NCBI RefSeq assembly: GCF_003129565.1
Contig: NZ_QETF01000003.1
Location: 124,001 to 188,000, forward strand
Length of the DNA: 64,000 bases
From: Salibaculum griseiflavum
Lineage (GTDB): Bacteria > Pseudomonadota > Alphaproteobacteria > Rhodobacterales > Rhodobacteraceae
Direction of reading: 5' to 3'
Below, in pieces: positions 1 to 8,788 of the stretch; position 1 is the stretch's first letter; the number at the start of each line of letters is the position of its first letter. The position numbers and the translations under genes are program-made. The notes below the pieces were generated by a model, which ran no database searches, had not been told where the DNA came from, and was given only the letters and a program-made list of their open reading frames with translations.

Positions 1-342
1 ATCCCCCAGCCCCGGCGCCCGCGTGGCCAGCCGCAGCATGGCCGGCATCGGTGTCAGGGTATACGTGGCCGCCCGTTCAAGGAATTCCCGCATATCCGGG
101 GCAATCGGCGCGACGTCCAGCACGCGGATCACCGCCCGCACTCTGGCCCTGTCGTAATCCCCCTGCCCCGGCCCCCAGACCACGCCCAAAACCTTGCGCG
201 GCCCGAGCGGCACCTCGACGAACGCCCCCAACCAGCAACCGCCTTCGGGGGCCTTGTAGTCGAGCACACGATCCAGCGGCTGGGTGGTCAAAACACCGAC
301 CAGCTCGCCCTCATCGAAAAAGTCGCGTGCTACCGAGGTCAT
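1..342 (-). CDS. priA: Primosomal protein N' (PriA), N-terminal part, cut by window edge
   Basis: The reverse strand from the ATG at 342 reads 114 open codons to the window edge, starting MTSVARDFFDEGELVGVL. The segments LDRVLDYKAP, GAFVEVPLG and VLGVVWG match the N-terminal 3'-DNA-binding domain of PriA, the helicase that reloads the replisome at stalled forks. The helicase and zinc-binding regions lie outside the window. It is divergent from the fsa gene at 435, and the same neighbourhood (priA, fsa, DUF484, xerC) is familiar in Rhodobacteraceae. The assignment rests on the N-terminal domain only. Confidence 0.8.
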   Translation of the reverse strand, partial: MTSVARDFFDEGELVGVLTTQPLDRVLDYKAPEGGCWLGAFVEVPLGPRKVLGVVWGPGQGDYDRARVRAVIRVLDVAPIAPDMREFLERAATYTLTPMPAMLRLATRAPGLGD

Positions 343-434
343 GTTAGCGCAACCATAAGGGGGTTTCCGTCTTGTTGTATCTGGGGTAAACGCTGGCGCG
401 ACGACTGCCAACCCCAACCATCCGGAGCCTTGAA

Positions 435-1088
435 ATGAAATTCTTTGTCGATACTGCCGATGTCGATGCCATCCGCGAATTGAACGAACTGGGCATGGTG
501 GACGGTGTCACCACCAACCCTTCGCTGATCGCCAAGTCGGGCCGTGACATTCTCGAAGTGACCAAGGAAATCTGCGACATGGTCGACGGCCCCGTCAGTG
601 CCGAGGTCGTCGCCACCGAGGCCGACGCGATGATCGAAGAGGGCCGCAAGCTGGCCAAGATCGCCGACAATATCGCCGTCAAGGTCCCGCTGACCTGGGA
701 CGGCCTCAAGGCCTGCAAGGTGCTGTCGGACGACGGCAACATGGTCAATGTCACGCTGTGTTTCTCGGCCAACCAGGCGCTCTTGGCCGCAAAGGCGGGC
801 GCGACCTTCATCTCGCCCTTCATCGGCCGCCTCGATGACCTGAACCTCGACGGCATGGACCTGATCGCCGACATCCGCGAGATCTACGACAATTATGGCT
901 TCGACACCCAGATCCTTGCCGCCTCGATCCGCTCGGCCAACCACATGTCCGAGGCCGCCAAGATCGGTGCCGACGTCGCCACCGCACCGCCGGCCGTGAT
1001 CCACAAGATGGCCGAGCATGTGCTGACGGACAAAGGTCTCGCCGCCTTCCTCAAGGATGCCGAGAAAGCCGGCATCAAGATCGTCTGA
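435..1088 (+). CDS. fsa: Fructose-6-phosphate aldolase / small transaldolase
   Basis: This 217-residue protein is a complete small transaldolase of the FSA/TalC family, a single TIM barrel that makes a Schiff base with its substrate. The family start MKFFVDTA, the motif GVTTNPSL (about residues 24-31) and the Schiff-base lysine K83 in IAVKVPLT are all visible, as is the late strand ILAASIRS. It would act in the cytoplasm in the non-oxidative pentose phosphate pathway or cleave fructose-6-phosphate; sequence alone does not separate the two. The ATG at 435 matches the conserved N terminus. A strong hairpin follows at 1099-1123. Confidence 0.9.
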   Translation: MKFFVDTADVDAIRELNELGMVDGVTTNPSLIAKSGRDILEVTKEICDMVDGPVSAEVVATEADAMIEEGRKLAKIADNIAVKVPLTWDGLKACKVLSDDGNMVNVTLCFSANQALLAAKAGATFISPFIGRLDDLNLDGMDLIADIREIYDNYGFDTQILAASIRSANHMSEAAKIGADVATAPPAVIHKMAEHVLTDKGLAAFLKDAEKAGIKIV

Positions 1089-1098
1089 TCGCGTTCTA

Positions 1099-1123
1099 GC
1101 GGCCCGGTCCCGCACCGGGCCGC
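1099..1123 (+). terminator. GC-rich hairpin after fsa
   Basis: The arms GCGGCCCGGT (1099-1108) and ACCGGGCCGC (1114-1123) are perfectly complementary around a 5-base loop, 10 bases after the fsa stop codon. There is no clear U-tract, so it may be a processing or stability hairpin or a weak terminator. Confidence 0.55.
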
Positions 1124-1211
1124 CACACCTGACGCGAGACCTCGCCCAGTGAGAAATTTGTTCTGGCCCGGTCTGAACTCTTTCTGCTAAACCTCCGTTC
1201 AAACACAAAGA

Positions 1212-1931
1212 ATGGCGTGGTTCATGAGCAGCACCCCCGGCAAAGACACCGATTTCCGCGACCGCATCCTGTCCGATCCCGAGGCGGTGCTGGAAGATCA
1301 GGACATCATGCGCGCCCTGATTACCGCCAATGAGAAATCCATGGGGTCCAATATCGTGGACCTGCGCGGGATTGCCATGGAACGGCTTGAGGCCCGGCTG
1401 GACCGTCTCGAAGATACCCACCGCAATGTCATCGCCGCGGCCTATGAGAACCTCGCCGGGACCAACCAGATCCATCGCGCCATCCTGCGGATGATGGATG
1501 CAAACCGGTTCGAAAGCTTCCTGTCCGACCTCAAGGGCGACGTGGCCGACATCCTGCGTGTGGACACGGTTCGGCTGGTGCTCGAATCCGCCGCCCGGTC
1601 CGAGGACCCCGCCGTCGCCAAGTTGCAGGACGTGCTGTGCGTGGCCGAACCGGGCTTCGTGGCCGGTTACATCACCCAGGGCCGCAATCACCCGATCCGC
1701 CAGGTGACCCTGCGCCAGGTCCGCACGGACAACGCGATGCTGTTTGGCGACAAGGCCGATTTCATCCGCTCCGAAGCCTGCCTGCGCCTCGACCTCGGCG
1801 AAGGGCGCCTGCCCGGCATGCTGGTCTTCGGCGCAGAGGACCCGCACCAATTCACGCCCCAGCAAGGCACCGACCTGCTGGCCTTCTTCACCGGCGTCTT
1901 CGAGCGCGTCATGCGGCGCTGGCTCAGCTAG
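1212..1931 (+). CDS. DUF484 family protein
   Basis: This 239-residue protein has the DUF484 arrangement: a helical N-terminal part with FLSDPEAVL-like sequence (RDRILSDPEAVLEDQDIM), a heptad-rich segment RLEARLDRLEDTHRNV around residues 60-75, and a GAF-like C-terminal half. DUF484 proteins sit next to xerC in many proteobacteria, as here (3 bases before xerC), but their role is unknown. Two in-frame ATGs are possible starts, 1212 and 1224, and neither has a good ribosome site. The protein is cytoplasmic, with no signal or membrane segment. Confidence 0.75.
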   Translation: MAWFMSSTPGKDTDFRDRILSDPEAVLEDQDIMRALITANEKSMGSNIVDLRGIAMERLEARLDRLEDTHRNVIAAAYENLAGTNQIHRAILRMMDANRFESFLSDLKGDVADILRVDTVRLVLESAARSEDPAVAKLQDVLCVAEPGFVAGYITQGRNHPIRQVTLRQVRTDNAMLFGDKADFIRSEACLRLDLGEGRLPGMLVFGAEDPHQFTPQQGTDLLAFFTGVFERVMRRWLS

Positions 1932-1934
1932 GCC

Positions 1935-2855
1935 ATGATCTCCCCGGCCCTGTCCGACACCCTCGCCCACTGGCTTGACCACCAGAGGGCGATGAATGCG
2001 GCGTCCGAAAATACCTTGTCGGCCTACCAGCGCGACCTGTTGTCCTTCCTGGACTTCATGTCCCAGCACCATGGCGAGGCGCAGGGCCTTGGCCCGATCG
2101 CGCGGATCACCACGTCGGACATGCGCGCCTGGATGGCCCATGAACGCGGGCGCGGCGTTGCGGCACGCTCGCTGGCGCGGTCATTGTCGGCGGTCAAATC
2201 GTTCTACCGCTGGCTCAGCGAACGCGAGGGGTTCGAAGCCACCGCCGTTCTTGCCACCCGCTCGCCGAAGTTTCGCAAGAAATTGCCCCGCCCGCTGGCC
2301 GAGGACGCCGCCCGGGCCATGATCGACCGGGTAGACCTTCAGGCCCGCGAACCCTGGGTGGCCGCCCGCGATACGGCAGTCGTAACGCTGCTTTACGGCT
2401 GCGGCTTGCGGATATCCGAGGCCCTGACACTCACCGGAGCGGACGCGCCGCTCGGCGCGACCCTGCGCATCATCGGCAAGGGCAACAAGGAACGGATCGT
2501 CCCTGTCCTGCCCGCCGCGCGCGAGGCCGTAGCCACCTATGTCAAAGCCTGCCCCCATGACCTGCCACCGGCCGAACCGCTCTTTCGCGGTGTCCGTGGC
2601 GGCGCCCTGTCCCCCCGCGCGATCCAGAAAGTGATGGAACAGGCGCGGATGCAACTCGGCCTGCCCGCCACGGCCACACCCCACGCCATGCGCCACAGCT
2701 TCGCCACGCACCTGCTGAACGCCGGCGGCGACCTGCGTGCGATCCAGGAATTGCTGGGCCACGCCTCTCTCTCGACCACTCAGGCCTATACCGCTGTCGA
2801 CACGGCCCGCCTGATGGAAGTCTACGACAAGGCCCACCCCCGCTCTCGCGGCTAA
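1935..2855 (+). CDS. xerC: Tyrosine recombinase XerC
   Basis: This 306-residue protein has the XerC/XerD layout: a SAM-like core-binding domain (about 1-100) and a catalytic domain (about 115-300). All tyrosine recombinase residues can be placed: R159 in CGLRISEAL, K182 in GKGNKER, H250 and R253 in HAMRHSFATHLL, H276 in LGHASLS and nucleophile Y285. XerC works with XerD at dif to resolve chromosome dimers at division. The start at 1935 lies 3 bases after the DUF484 stop, so the two are probably cotranscribed. Its setting beside DUF484 supports a housekeeping Xer protein and not a phage integrase. Confidence 0.92.
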   Translation: MISPALSDTLAHWLDHQRAMNAASENTLSAYQRDLLSFLDFMSQHHGEAQGLGPIARITTSDMRAWMAHERGRGVAARSLARSLSAVKSFYRWLSEREGFEATAVLATRSPKFRKKLPRPLAEDAARAMIDRVDLQAREPWVAARDTAVVTLLYGCGLRISEALTLTGADAPLGATLRIIGKGNKERIVPVLPAAREAVATYVKACPHDLPPAEPLFRGVRGGALSPRAIQKVMEQARMQLGLPATATPHAMRHSFATHLLNAGGDLRAIQELLGHASLSTTQAYTAVDTARLMEVYDKAHPRSRG

Positions 2856-2887
2856 CCGCTTCTTTGGGTCGAAAATACCGTGGGGGA

Positions 2888-2919
2888 GTCGGTCGCAGAC
2901 CGACGGGGGCAACGCCCCC
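2888..2919. repeat. Paired inverted repeats between xerC and pcs
   Basis: Two adjacent perfect hairpins occur here: GTCGGTC (2888-2894) with GACCGAC (2898-2904), then GGGGGC (2905-2910) with GCCCCC (2914-2919). They may form the end of the xerC transcript or belong to a dispersed GC-rich intergenic repeat. Copies elsewhere in the genome cannot be seen from this window. Confidence 0.5.
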
Positions 2920-3026
2920 AAACCCGAGGAGGAGGCACGACGACGAGACATGCTGCGTGGCGCAGCCACTCCGTTCGGCACCCGCCACCTGTTGCGCCCG
3001 CGGGGCAAATCCTCCATGACACGCCC

Positions 3027-3722
3027 ATGACAGCCCAATCCAAAGCCCTTGCCGTTCACCTCTTGACCGCCACCGGTGCGGTCTTTGCCATGCTCGCCAT
3101 GCTGGAAGCGATCCAGCAGGATTGGGCGATGATGTTCGTCTGGCTGGTCGTGGCCTTCGCCGTCGACGGGATCGACGGGCCGCTGGCGCGTCGCTACCAG
3201 GTCAAGCAATACGCACCGCAATTCGACGGCGTGCTGCTCGACCTGATCATCGACTACCTGACCTATGTGTTCATTCCCGCCTACGCGCTCTACGCCAGCG
3301 GCTTGATGGATGGCTGGTCGGGCTGGGTGGCAATCATCGCCATCACCTACGGCTCGGCCATGTATTTCGCTGACACCCGGATGAAGACGACGGACTATTC
3401 GTTTTCCGGCTTTCCGGGATGTTGGAACATGGTCGTCCTGGTTTTCTTCGCAACCGAACCGCACTGGGCGATCTGCCTTTTGGTGGTCACGGCGCTGACC
3501 ATCGCCATGTTCCTGCCTGTGAAATTCATCCACCCCGTCCGCACCGCAAGGTGGCGTGCCCTGTCGCTGCCGCTTGCCTTTATCTGGACGGCCCTGGCCG
3601 GATACGCGGCCTGGACCGGGTTCGGTCCCGGGCCGGTCGTCACCGGCGGGCTGATCGTCACCTCGATCTACCTGTTGCTTTCGGGGCCTGTGCAGCAGGC
3701 CATTCACGGAATGGACGGCTAG
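3027..3722 (+). CDS. pcs: Phosphatidylcholine synthase (CDP-diglyceride:choline transferase)
   Basis: This integral membrane protein of 231 residues belongs to the CDP-alcohol phosphatidyltransferase family. The signature is present as DG-PL-AR, then 12 residues, G-VLL-D-LII-D (about residues 45-75), with the aspartates that bind Mg2+ and the CDP headgroup. Several hydrophobic segments follow, including AICLLVVTALTIAMFL and GGLIVTSIYLLL. Length and the sequence around SGFPGCWN fit Pcs, which joins CDP-diacylglycerol and choline in the inner membrane of many Alphaproteobacteria. The reading frame is open upstream to 2880, but that extension is low-complexity and overlaps the inverted repeats, so the ATG at 3027 is preferred. 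Confidence 0.82.
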   Translation: MTAQSKALAVHLLTATGAVFAMLAMLEAIQQDWAMMFVWLVVAFAVDGIDGPLARRYQVKQYAPQFDGVLLDLIIDYLTYVFIPAYALYASGLMDGWSGWVAIIAITYGSAMYFADTRMKTTDYSFSGFPGCWNMVVLVFFATEPHWAICLLVVTALTIAMFLPVKFIHPVRTARWRALSLPLAFIWTALAGYAAWTGFGPGPVVTGGLIVTSIYLLLSGPVQQAIHGMDG

Positions 3723-3729
3723 CCCGGCT

Positions 3730-4182
3730 TCAGAAAACCGCGTCGATCACCATCTCGACGCCGTTCTGTTCGAAACTGTCGCCCGCGCTCATACCGGCCA
3801 TCTTCTTGTAGATCGGGCTTTCCTGGGAAATGCCCATGTAGGTTTCTCCGCCGCACTCGAATTTCTTCGTGGACACGGCGACGATGAAATTGCGGCCATT
3901 CAGCGTGACCACGGCCCCGGGCCCGACCTCGGAATTGGGGCCGGTATCCAGCGCCTCGAGCGCGTCGATCTTGGCCTCGTGGTCATGAATAGGATCGTCG
4001 AACCCGTGGGCCAGATCGGCCGCCATGCGGGCCGCGGCCATCTCGTCGCGTTCATGGGGTTCATTCGCAACCAGACGGCTGTCCTTGAGGAAGGCCTCGT
4101 AATGCTCTCTGGCGGCCTGCAACTCTTCGACCTCCAGCGCCATCATCTTGTCGCGCAGCTCGGTCTTGGGCGGATGTGCCAT
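3730..4182 (-). CDS. GreA/GreB-family transcript cleavage factor-like protein
   Basis: This 150-residue protein has an N-terminal helical hairpin (about 5-75) and a C-terminal FKBP-like Gre domain with the family sequence VGPGAVVTLNGRNFIV and ISQESPIYKKMAGMSAGDSF. Gre factors enter the RNA polymerase secondary channel and stimulate cleavage of backtracked RNA. The coiled-coil tip here (NEPHERDEMAAARMAAD) differs from the usual DLxENAEY tip, so cleavage activity is uncertain and it could be a Gre-like modulator. It converges on pcs with only 7 bases between the stop codons. Confidence 0.7.
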   Translation of the reverse strand: MAHPPKTELRDKMMALEVEELQAAREHYEAFLKDSRLVANEPHERDEMAAARMAADLAHGFDDPIHDHEAKIDALEALDTGPNSEVGPGAVVTLNGRNFIVAVSTKKFECGGETYMGISQESPIYKKMAGMSAGDSFEQNGVEMVIDAVF

Positions 4183-4358
4183 TCGCGTATCTCCTTCGCT
4201 TCATTCCCTTGTATCAGACAAGTTGCCGAACAATCCTGCGCTGATCTGGATCAAGAGATTCCATGGTCGCCTGCAGGTTCGCATTACTGCTTGGCAAAAA
4301 GTGTTGCTGCAAGCGTGACAGGCCGCCTAACTTCAATCCATAGACAATGGAGAAACAG

Positions 4359-4823
4359 ATGAAGCCCCTTTTTGCAATCGCGGCTTTGCTTGCCGCCTCT
4401 GCCTGTTCCATTCCAGATCAAAGCAGCGTCAGCGGTGCGACGACCATTCCACATACGGATGTCGATGTTCTACCCGAGACTATCCGTAGCGGCGAAGCTG
4501 GCTTTACTGGTGTTATTGTCTATGGCGACCGTGGCTATACCGGCATCGTGGGCGACATTCATTACCCGAATATCCGCGTTGCGGGGAACCCGATCGGCAA
4601 ATGCGAGAAGCGCCGTGCAATGGTGGTTCCATTGGCACCCGGCACCTATGTCGTTTCCGCCCACTCCGAGAACACTGTCGAACACGAGGTCACGCTCGAA
4701 GAAGGTTCGGTCGCCTATTTCCGCTGCAACTTCATGCGGATCGGGGGAATCCTATTCCCGCCCGCCGTACTCGAACCGGTCGAAGCCGAGCGCGCCTACG
4801 AGATCGTCAATTCGCGCAACTGA
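4359..4823 (+). CDS. Putative lipoprotein (DUF2846-like)
   Basis: The product of about 154 residues begins MKPLFAIAALLAASACS, a lipoprotein signal with the likely lipidated cysteine near residue 17. The rest suggests a small beta-sandwich: VVPLAPGTYVVSAHSENTV followed by LEEGSVAYFRCN is the pattern of DUF2846-type lipoproteins, whose role is unknown. The ATG at 4359 is chosen over the one at 4347 because a GGAG lies 6-10 bases upstream. It stands alone between divergent gre and convergent ileS. The family call is weak; the lipoprotein call is firmer. Confidence 0.6.
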   Translation: MKPLFAIAALLAASACSIPDQSSVSGATTIPHTDVDVLPETIRSGEAGFTGVIVYGDRGYTGIVGDIHYPNIRVAGNPIGKCEKRRAMVVPLAPGTYVVSAHSENTVEHEVTLEEGSVAYFRCNFMRIGGILFPPAVLEPVEAERAYEIVNSRN

Positions 4824-4874
4824 CCCGGCGATGGCGCCGGGGCCGGCGGCTTTGCCGGCCCGCGCCTGTCCTTC

Positions 4875-7790
4875 TCAGCCCAGCGCCGCGTCGCAGCGGC
4901 CGCAAACGCCGTCATGGGCGTGCCGGCCCACGTCCGGCAGGATCTTCCAGCAGCGCTGACATTTTTCGCCTTCGGCCTTTTCGAAAACCACGCCAACGCC
5001 TTCGACTTCCGGCAGGCGGAACGCCTCGGCCGGGGACGGGTCGGTGGTGACGCGGATGCCCGAGGTGATGCAGATATCGTCGAAATTGACGGTATCGAGG
5101 ATCGCCTTCGTGCCCGCATCAACATGCACGACCGGGGCCGCCTCCAAGGAGGCACCGATGACCTTCTCGCGGCGCTGCACCTCCAGCGCGGCAGTCACCA
5201 CCCGGCGCACCCGGCGAACATCGGCCCATTTCGCGGCCAGATCCGTGTCACTCCAATCGGCCGGGGTGTCCGGGAAATCCACCAGGTGGACCGAGCTGCC
5301 CTCGCCCGGGAAGCGTTCCAGCCATACCTCTTCCATGGTGAACACCAGCACCGGGGCCAGCCAGGTGGTGAGGCGATGGAACAGGATATCCAGCACCGTC
5401 AGCGCCGATTTGCGCCGGTCGCTGTCTGCACCGTCGCAATAAAGCGCGTCCTTGCGGATATCGAAATAGAAGGCCGACAGTTCCACCGTGGCGAAATTGA
5501 ACAGCGCCTGGAACACACCCTGGAAATCAAACCGGGCATAGCCGTCGCGCACCACCTGGTCGAGCTCGGCCACCCGGTGCAGCACCCAGCGTTCCAGTTC
5601 CGGCATCTGCGCCGGTTGGATCCGGTCGCTTTCATCGAAATGGGCTAGCGCGCCCAGCATGAAGCGCATCGTGTTGCGCAGCCGGCGATAGCTGTCGGCC
5701 ACGCCCTTGAGGATTTCCGGCCCGATCCGCTGGTCGGCCATGTAATCGGTCTGCGCCACCCAGAGCCGAAGGATATCGGCGCCGTATTGCTTGACCACCT
5801 CTTCGGGCACGATCGTGTTGCCGAGCGATTTGGACATCTTGTTGCCCTTCTCGTCCAGCGTGAACCCGTGCGTGACCACGTTGCGATAGGGCGCGCGGCC
5901 CTTGGTGCCGCAGGCCTGCAAAAGCGAGGAATGGAACCAGCCGCGATGCTGGTCGGTGCCTTCGAGATAGACATCGGCGATCCCGTCGGGGGTGCCGTCC
6001 GCGCGGTCGCGCAGCACGAAGGCATGGGTCGAGCCGCTGTCGAACCAGACATCGAGAATGTCGAAGACCTGCTCCCAGTCCTCGGGATCGTAGTTTTTGC
6101 CCAGGAACCGCGCCTTGGCGTCGGGCTTGTACCAGGCATCCGCACCCTCGGCCTCGAAGGCCTCGACGATACGGGCATTCACGACCGGGTCGCGCAGCAG
6201 GAAATCCGGGTCCGTGGGCAGCGCGCCCTTCTTGGTGAAACAGGTCAACGGCACACCCCAGGCCCGCTGGCGCGACAGCACCCAGTCGGGCCGGGTCTCC
6301 ATCATCGACCGCAGCCGGTTCTGACCGGAGGCGGGGGTGAATTTCACCAGCTCGTTGATCGATTTCAGCGCCCGTTCGCGGATCGTCCTGCCATGCTCGT
6401 CCTGCCCGTCGCCCACAGGGCGGTCGATGGCGGCGAACCATTGCGGCGTGTTGCGATAGATGACCGGCGCCTTGGAGCGCCAGGAATGCGGATAGCTGTG
6501 CTTGATCTTTCCACGCGCCAGAAGCCCGCCGACCTCGGTCAGCTTGGAGATCACGGCGGCGTTGGCGTCGCCTTCCCAATCGCCCTTCTTGGCCTTTTCG
6601 CGCAGGATGCGCTTGCCCCCGAAGAACGGCAGGTCCTCGCGGAAAGAGCCGTCGTCCATGACATTGTAGGTGATGACCTGTTCGAGCATGCCAAGGTCTC
6701 GGTAAAGCTCGAATTCCTCCATCCCGTGCGACGGGGCGCAATGGACGAAACCGGTGCCTTCCTCGTCGGTCACGAAATCGGCGGCGCGGAAATCGCGCAG
6801 GTCGTCCCATTCGCCGCCCGACCCCTCGGCCCCGGCCAGCGGGTGCTTGAGGGACAGGCCAGACAGTTCATCCGACGTGACATCGCGCACGCGCCGCCAC
6901 ATGCCATCATCCAGCCGTGCGCGGGCAAAGACATCGGCGGCCAGCTTGTCGGCCAGAAGGTAGCGGTCGCCGGTGTTGGCCCAGCATTCCTCGGGCGTGT
7001 CCGTGACCTCATAGAGGCCATAGGAAATGTCCTCGCCATAGACCACCGCCTTGTTCGAGGGGATGGTCCACGGCGTGGTGGTCCAGATCACGACGTGGGC
7101 GCCCTGCAACTCACCATCGGTCGCAACCGCAAATTTCACCCAGATCGTGAAGCTTTCCTTGTCGTGGTATTCGACCTCGGCCTCGGCCAGGGCGGTCTGT
7201 TCCACGGGCGACCACATGACCGGCTTTGACCCCTGGTAGAGCGTGCCGCTCATCAGGAATTTCATGAATTCCTCGGCGATGACGCGTTCGGCGTGGAAAT
7301 CCATCGTCAGGTAGGGATCGGCCCAGTTGCCGGTGATCCCGAGGCGCTTGAACTCGTCGCGCTGGATGTCGATCCAGCCTTCGGCGAAACGGCGGCATTC
7401 CTGGCGGAAGTCGATGACGTCGACCTGGTCCTTGTCCTGGCCCTTCTCGCGGTATTTCTCCTCGATCTTCCACTCGATCGGCAGGCCGTGGCAGTCCCAG
7501 CCGGGCACATAGCGACTGTCATGGCCCATCATCTGGTGGGACCGCACGATCATGTCCTTGATCGTCTTGTTCAGGGCGTGGCCGATATGCAGGTGGCCAT
7601 TCGCGTAGGGCGGGCCGTCGTGCAGGATGAAAGGCGTGCGGCCTTCTTTCTCGCGCAGGCGGTCGTAGACGCCGATCTTTTCCCATCGGTCCAGCCATTC
7701 GGGCTCGCGCTTGGGCAGCCCCGCGCGCATGGGAAAGTCGGTTTTCGGCAGGGTCAGCGTATCTTTGTAGTCAGGCGTATCGGCGCACAT
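4875..7790 (-). CDS. ileS: Isoleucyl-tRNA synthetase
   Basis: This 971-residue class I synthetase charges tRNA-Ile. The HIGH motif is at residues 68-71 in YANGHLHIGHALN and KMSKS is near residue 652 in EKGNKMSKSLGNT. The editing (CP1) domain holds WTTTPWTIPSNKA. The C terminus has the zinc-binding pattern CQRCW...CGRCD, which puts it in the bacterial type 1 group. Length is normal for the family. A stem-loop lies in the leader at 7864-7894. Confidence 0.97.
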   Translation of the reverse strand: MCADTPDYKDTLTLPKTDFPMRAGLPKREPEWLDRWEKIGVYDRLREKEGRTPFILHDGPPYANGHLHIGHALNKTIKDMIVRSHQMMGHDSRYVPGWDCHGLPIEWKIEEKYREKGQDKDQVDVIDFRQECRRFAEGWIDIQRDEFKRLGITGNWADPYLTMDFHAERVIAEEFMKFLMSGTLYQGSKPVMWSPVEQTALAEAEVEYHDKESFTIWVKFAVATDGELQGAHVVIWTTTPWTIPSNKAVVYGEDISYGLYEVTDTPEECWANTGDRYLLADKLAADVFARARLDDGMWRRVRDVTSDELSGLSLKHPLAGAEGSGGEWDDLRDFRAADFVTDEEGTGFVHCAPSHGMEEFELYRDLGMLEQVITYNVMDDGSFREDLPFFGGKRILREKAKKGDWEGDANAAVISKLTEVGGLLARGKIKHSYPHSWRSKAPVIYRNTPQWFAAIDRPVGDGQDEHGRTIRERALKSINELVKFTPASGQNRLRSMMETRPDWVLSRQRAWGVPLTCFTKKGALPTDPDFLLRDPVVNARIVEAFEAEGADAWYKPDAKARFLGKNYDPEDWEQVFDILDVWFDSGSTHAFVLRDRADGTPDGIADVYLEGTDQHRGWFHSSLLQACGTKGRAPYRNVVTHGFTLDEKGNKMSKSLGNTIVPEEVVKQYGADILRLWVAQTDYMADQRIGPEILKGVADSYRRLRNTMRFMLGALAHFDESDRIQPAQMPELERWVLHRVAELDQVVRDGYARFDFQGVFQALFNFATVELSAFYFDIRKDALYCDGADSDRRKSALTVLDILFHRLTTWLAPVLVFTMEEVWLERFPGEGSSVHLVDFPDTPADWSDTDLAAKWADVRRVRRVVTAALEVQRREKVIGASLEAAPVVHVDAGTKAILDTVNFDDICITSGIRVTTDPSPAEAFRLPEVEGVGVVFEKAEGEKCQRCWKILPDVGRHAHDGVCGRCDAALG

Positions 7791-7863
7791 CGTGTCGCGT
7801 CCTTCGAAATTCGGTGTTTTTCACGGCTGTTCGGTGCGGTGCGGATCCCTCGGACACCTTTGC

Positions 7864-7894
7864 CCGGCGTCTCTGATCAGGCTCAGAGCGCCGG
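7864..7894 (-). promoter_or_regulatory. Stem-loop between the VIT gene and ileS
   Basis: CCGGCG (7864-7869) pairs with CGCCGG (7889-7894), and inside it TCTGA pairs with TCAGA across one small bulge, giving a stem of about 11 pairs. It lies about 75 bases before the ileS start and about 100 bases after the VIT gene stop. No U-tract follows, so it may be a leader structure for ileS or the end of the VIT transcript. Confidence 0.4.
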
Positions 7895-7990
7895 GGTTGT
7901 AATTCGAATGATGGGCCGTGCATATGTCATGACAGGGCCGCTTATAGGACCGCTGGCAACAAGGGTAAAGTGCGCGGGAACGAAGCGCCG

Positions 7991-8701
7991 TCAGACCGCG
8001 AAAAGTGTCCCGACGAAATAGGCGATCAGGGCGGCGATACCGCCGATCACGAAGGTTTCGAACCCCGAGCGCCACCACGGGGCCAGCGACCAGCGGCTTT
8101 TCCAGACGCCAACGGCAAAGAACATGGCCATGGTCAGGCCGACGGACCATCCGAATGGCGCGGCCAGCCCCAGAAAGAACGGCAAAAGCGGCACGAACCC
8201 GGCCAGAAGAAAGGCGGCAAAGGTGGCCAGTGCCGCCCGCATCGGATGCGGCTCGACGGCGGAAAGCCCGTATTCGCCCTCGATCATGAGGTCGATCCAC
8301 GCTTTCTGGTTGGCTGCGATCGCCGTCACCGCCTCTTCCAGAACGTCCCCCTTCAGGCCCTTCTGGCGCAGGATTTCGCGAATCTCGCGCCGCTCGCCCT
8401 CGGGATGGTCGCGGATATGGCGCGCCTCGACCGCGCGCAGGCGCTTCATCTCGTCAAGCTCCGACTTGGTGCCGGAATAATTGCCTGCGGCCATGGAAAA
8501 CCCGTCGGCCAGCACGTTCGCCATGCCCAGCGCGATGATGATGAAGGGCGAAAGCCCCGCCCCTGCAACGCCCGCGACGATAGCGAAGGTGGTGATCGAC
8601 CCGTCGATCGCGCCATAGATCATGTCGCGCACATGACCGCGCCCGGCGGGGGCATTGATGCGGGCCTCGACTTCGGCCTGGCTGTGTCCGTGTTCTGTCA
8701 T
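7991..8701 (-). CDS. VIT1/CCC1-family transporter
   Basis: This 236-residue protein belongs to the VIT1/CCC1 family of Fe2+/Mn2+ transporters. The sequence DMIYGAIDGSITTFAIVAGVAGA is the first transmembrane helix, and GMANVLADGFSMAAGNYSGTKSE is the second. A charged cytoplasmic segment rich in Glu (about 70-145) is the usual metal-binding domain, followed by three helices ending at IAALIAYFVGTLF. Bacterial members export or store Fe or Mn, but the metal is not shown here. The ATG at 8701 fits the family; the frame stays open further upstream without homology. It is divergent from the globin gene. Confidence 0.82.
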   Translation of the reverse strand: MTEHGHSQAEVEARINAPAGRGHVRDMIYGAIDGSITTFAIVAGVAGAGLSPFIIIALGMANVLADGFSMAAGNYSGTKSELDEMKRLRAVEARHIRDHPEGERREIREILRQKGLKGDVLEEAVTAIAANQKAWIDLMIEGEYGLSAVEPHPMRAALATFAAFLLAGFVPLLPFFLGLAAPFGWSVGLTMAMFFAVGVWKSRWSLAPWWRSGFETFVIGGIAALIAYFVGTLFAV

Positions 8702-8788
8702 GCCGCCAGACTGGCCCGCCGGGCGGCGCGCCACCTTGTTCCAGATCAACCCCTTCCCCAGCGCCGGGACTTGGCGTATGCGAAGCCC

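Noticed and set aside
339-2141. 600-residue minus-strand frame antisense to fsa, DUF484 and the start of xerC
   Set aside because: The plus strand encodes three recognisable proteins; this frame has repeat-like His/Gly/Gln composition and no fold.
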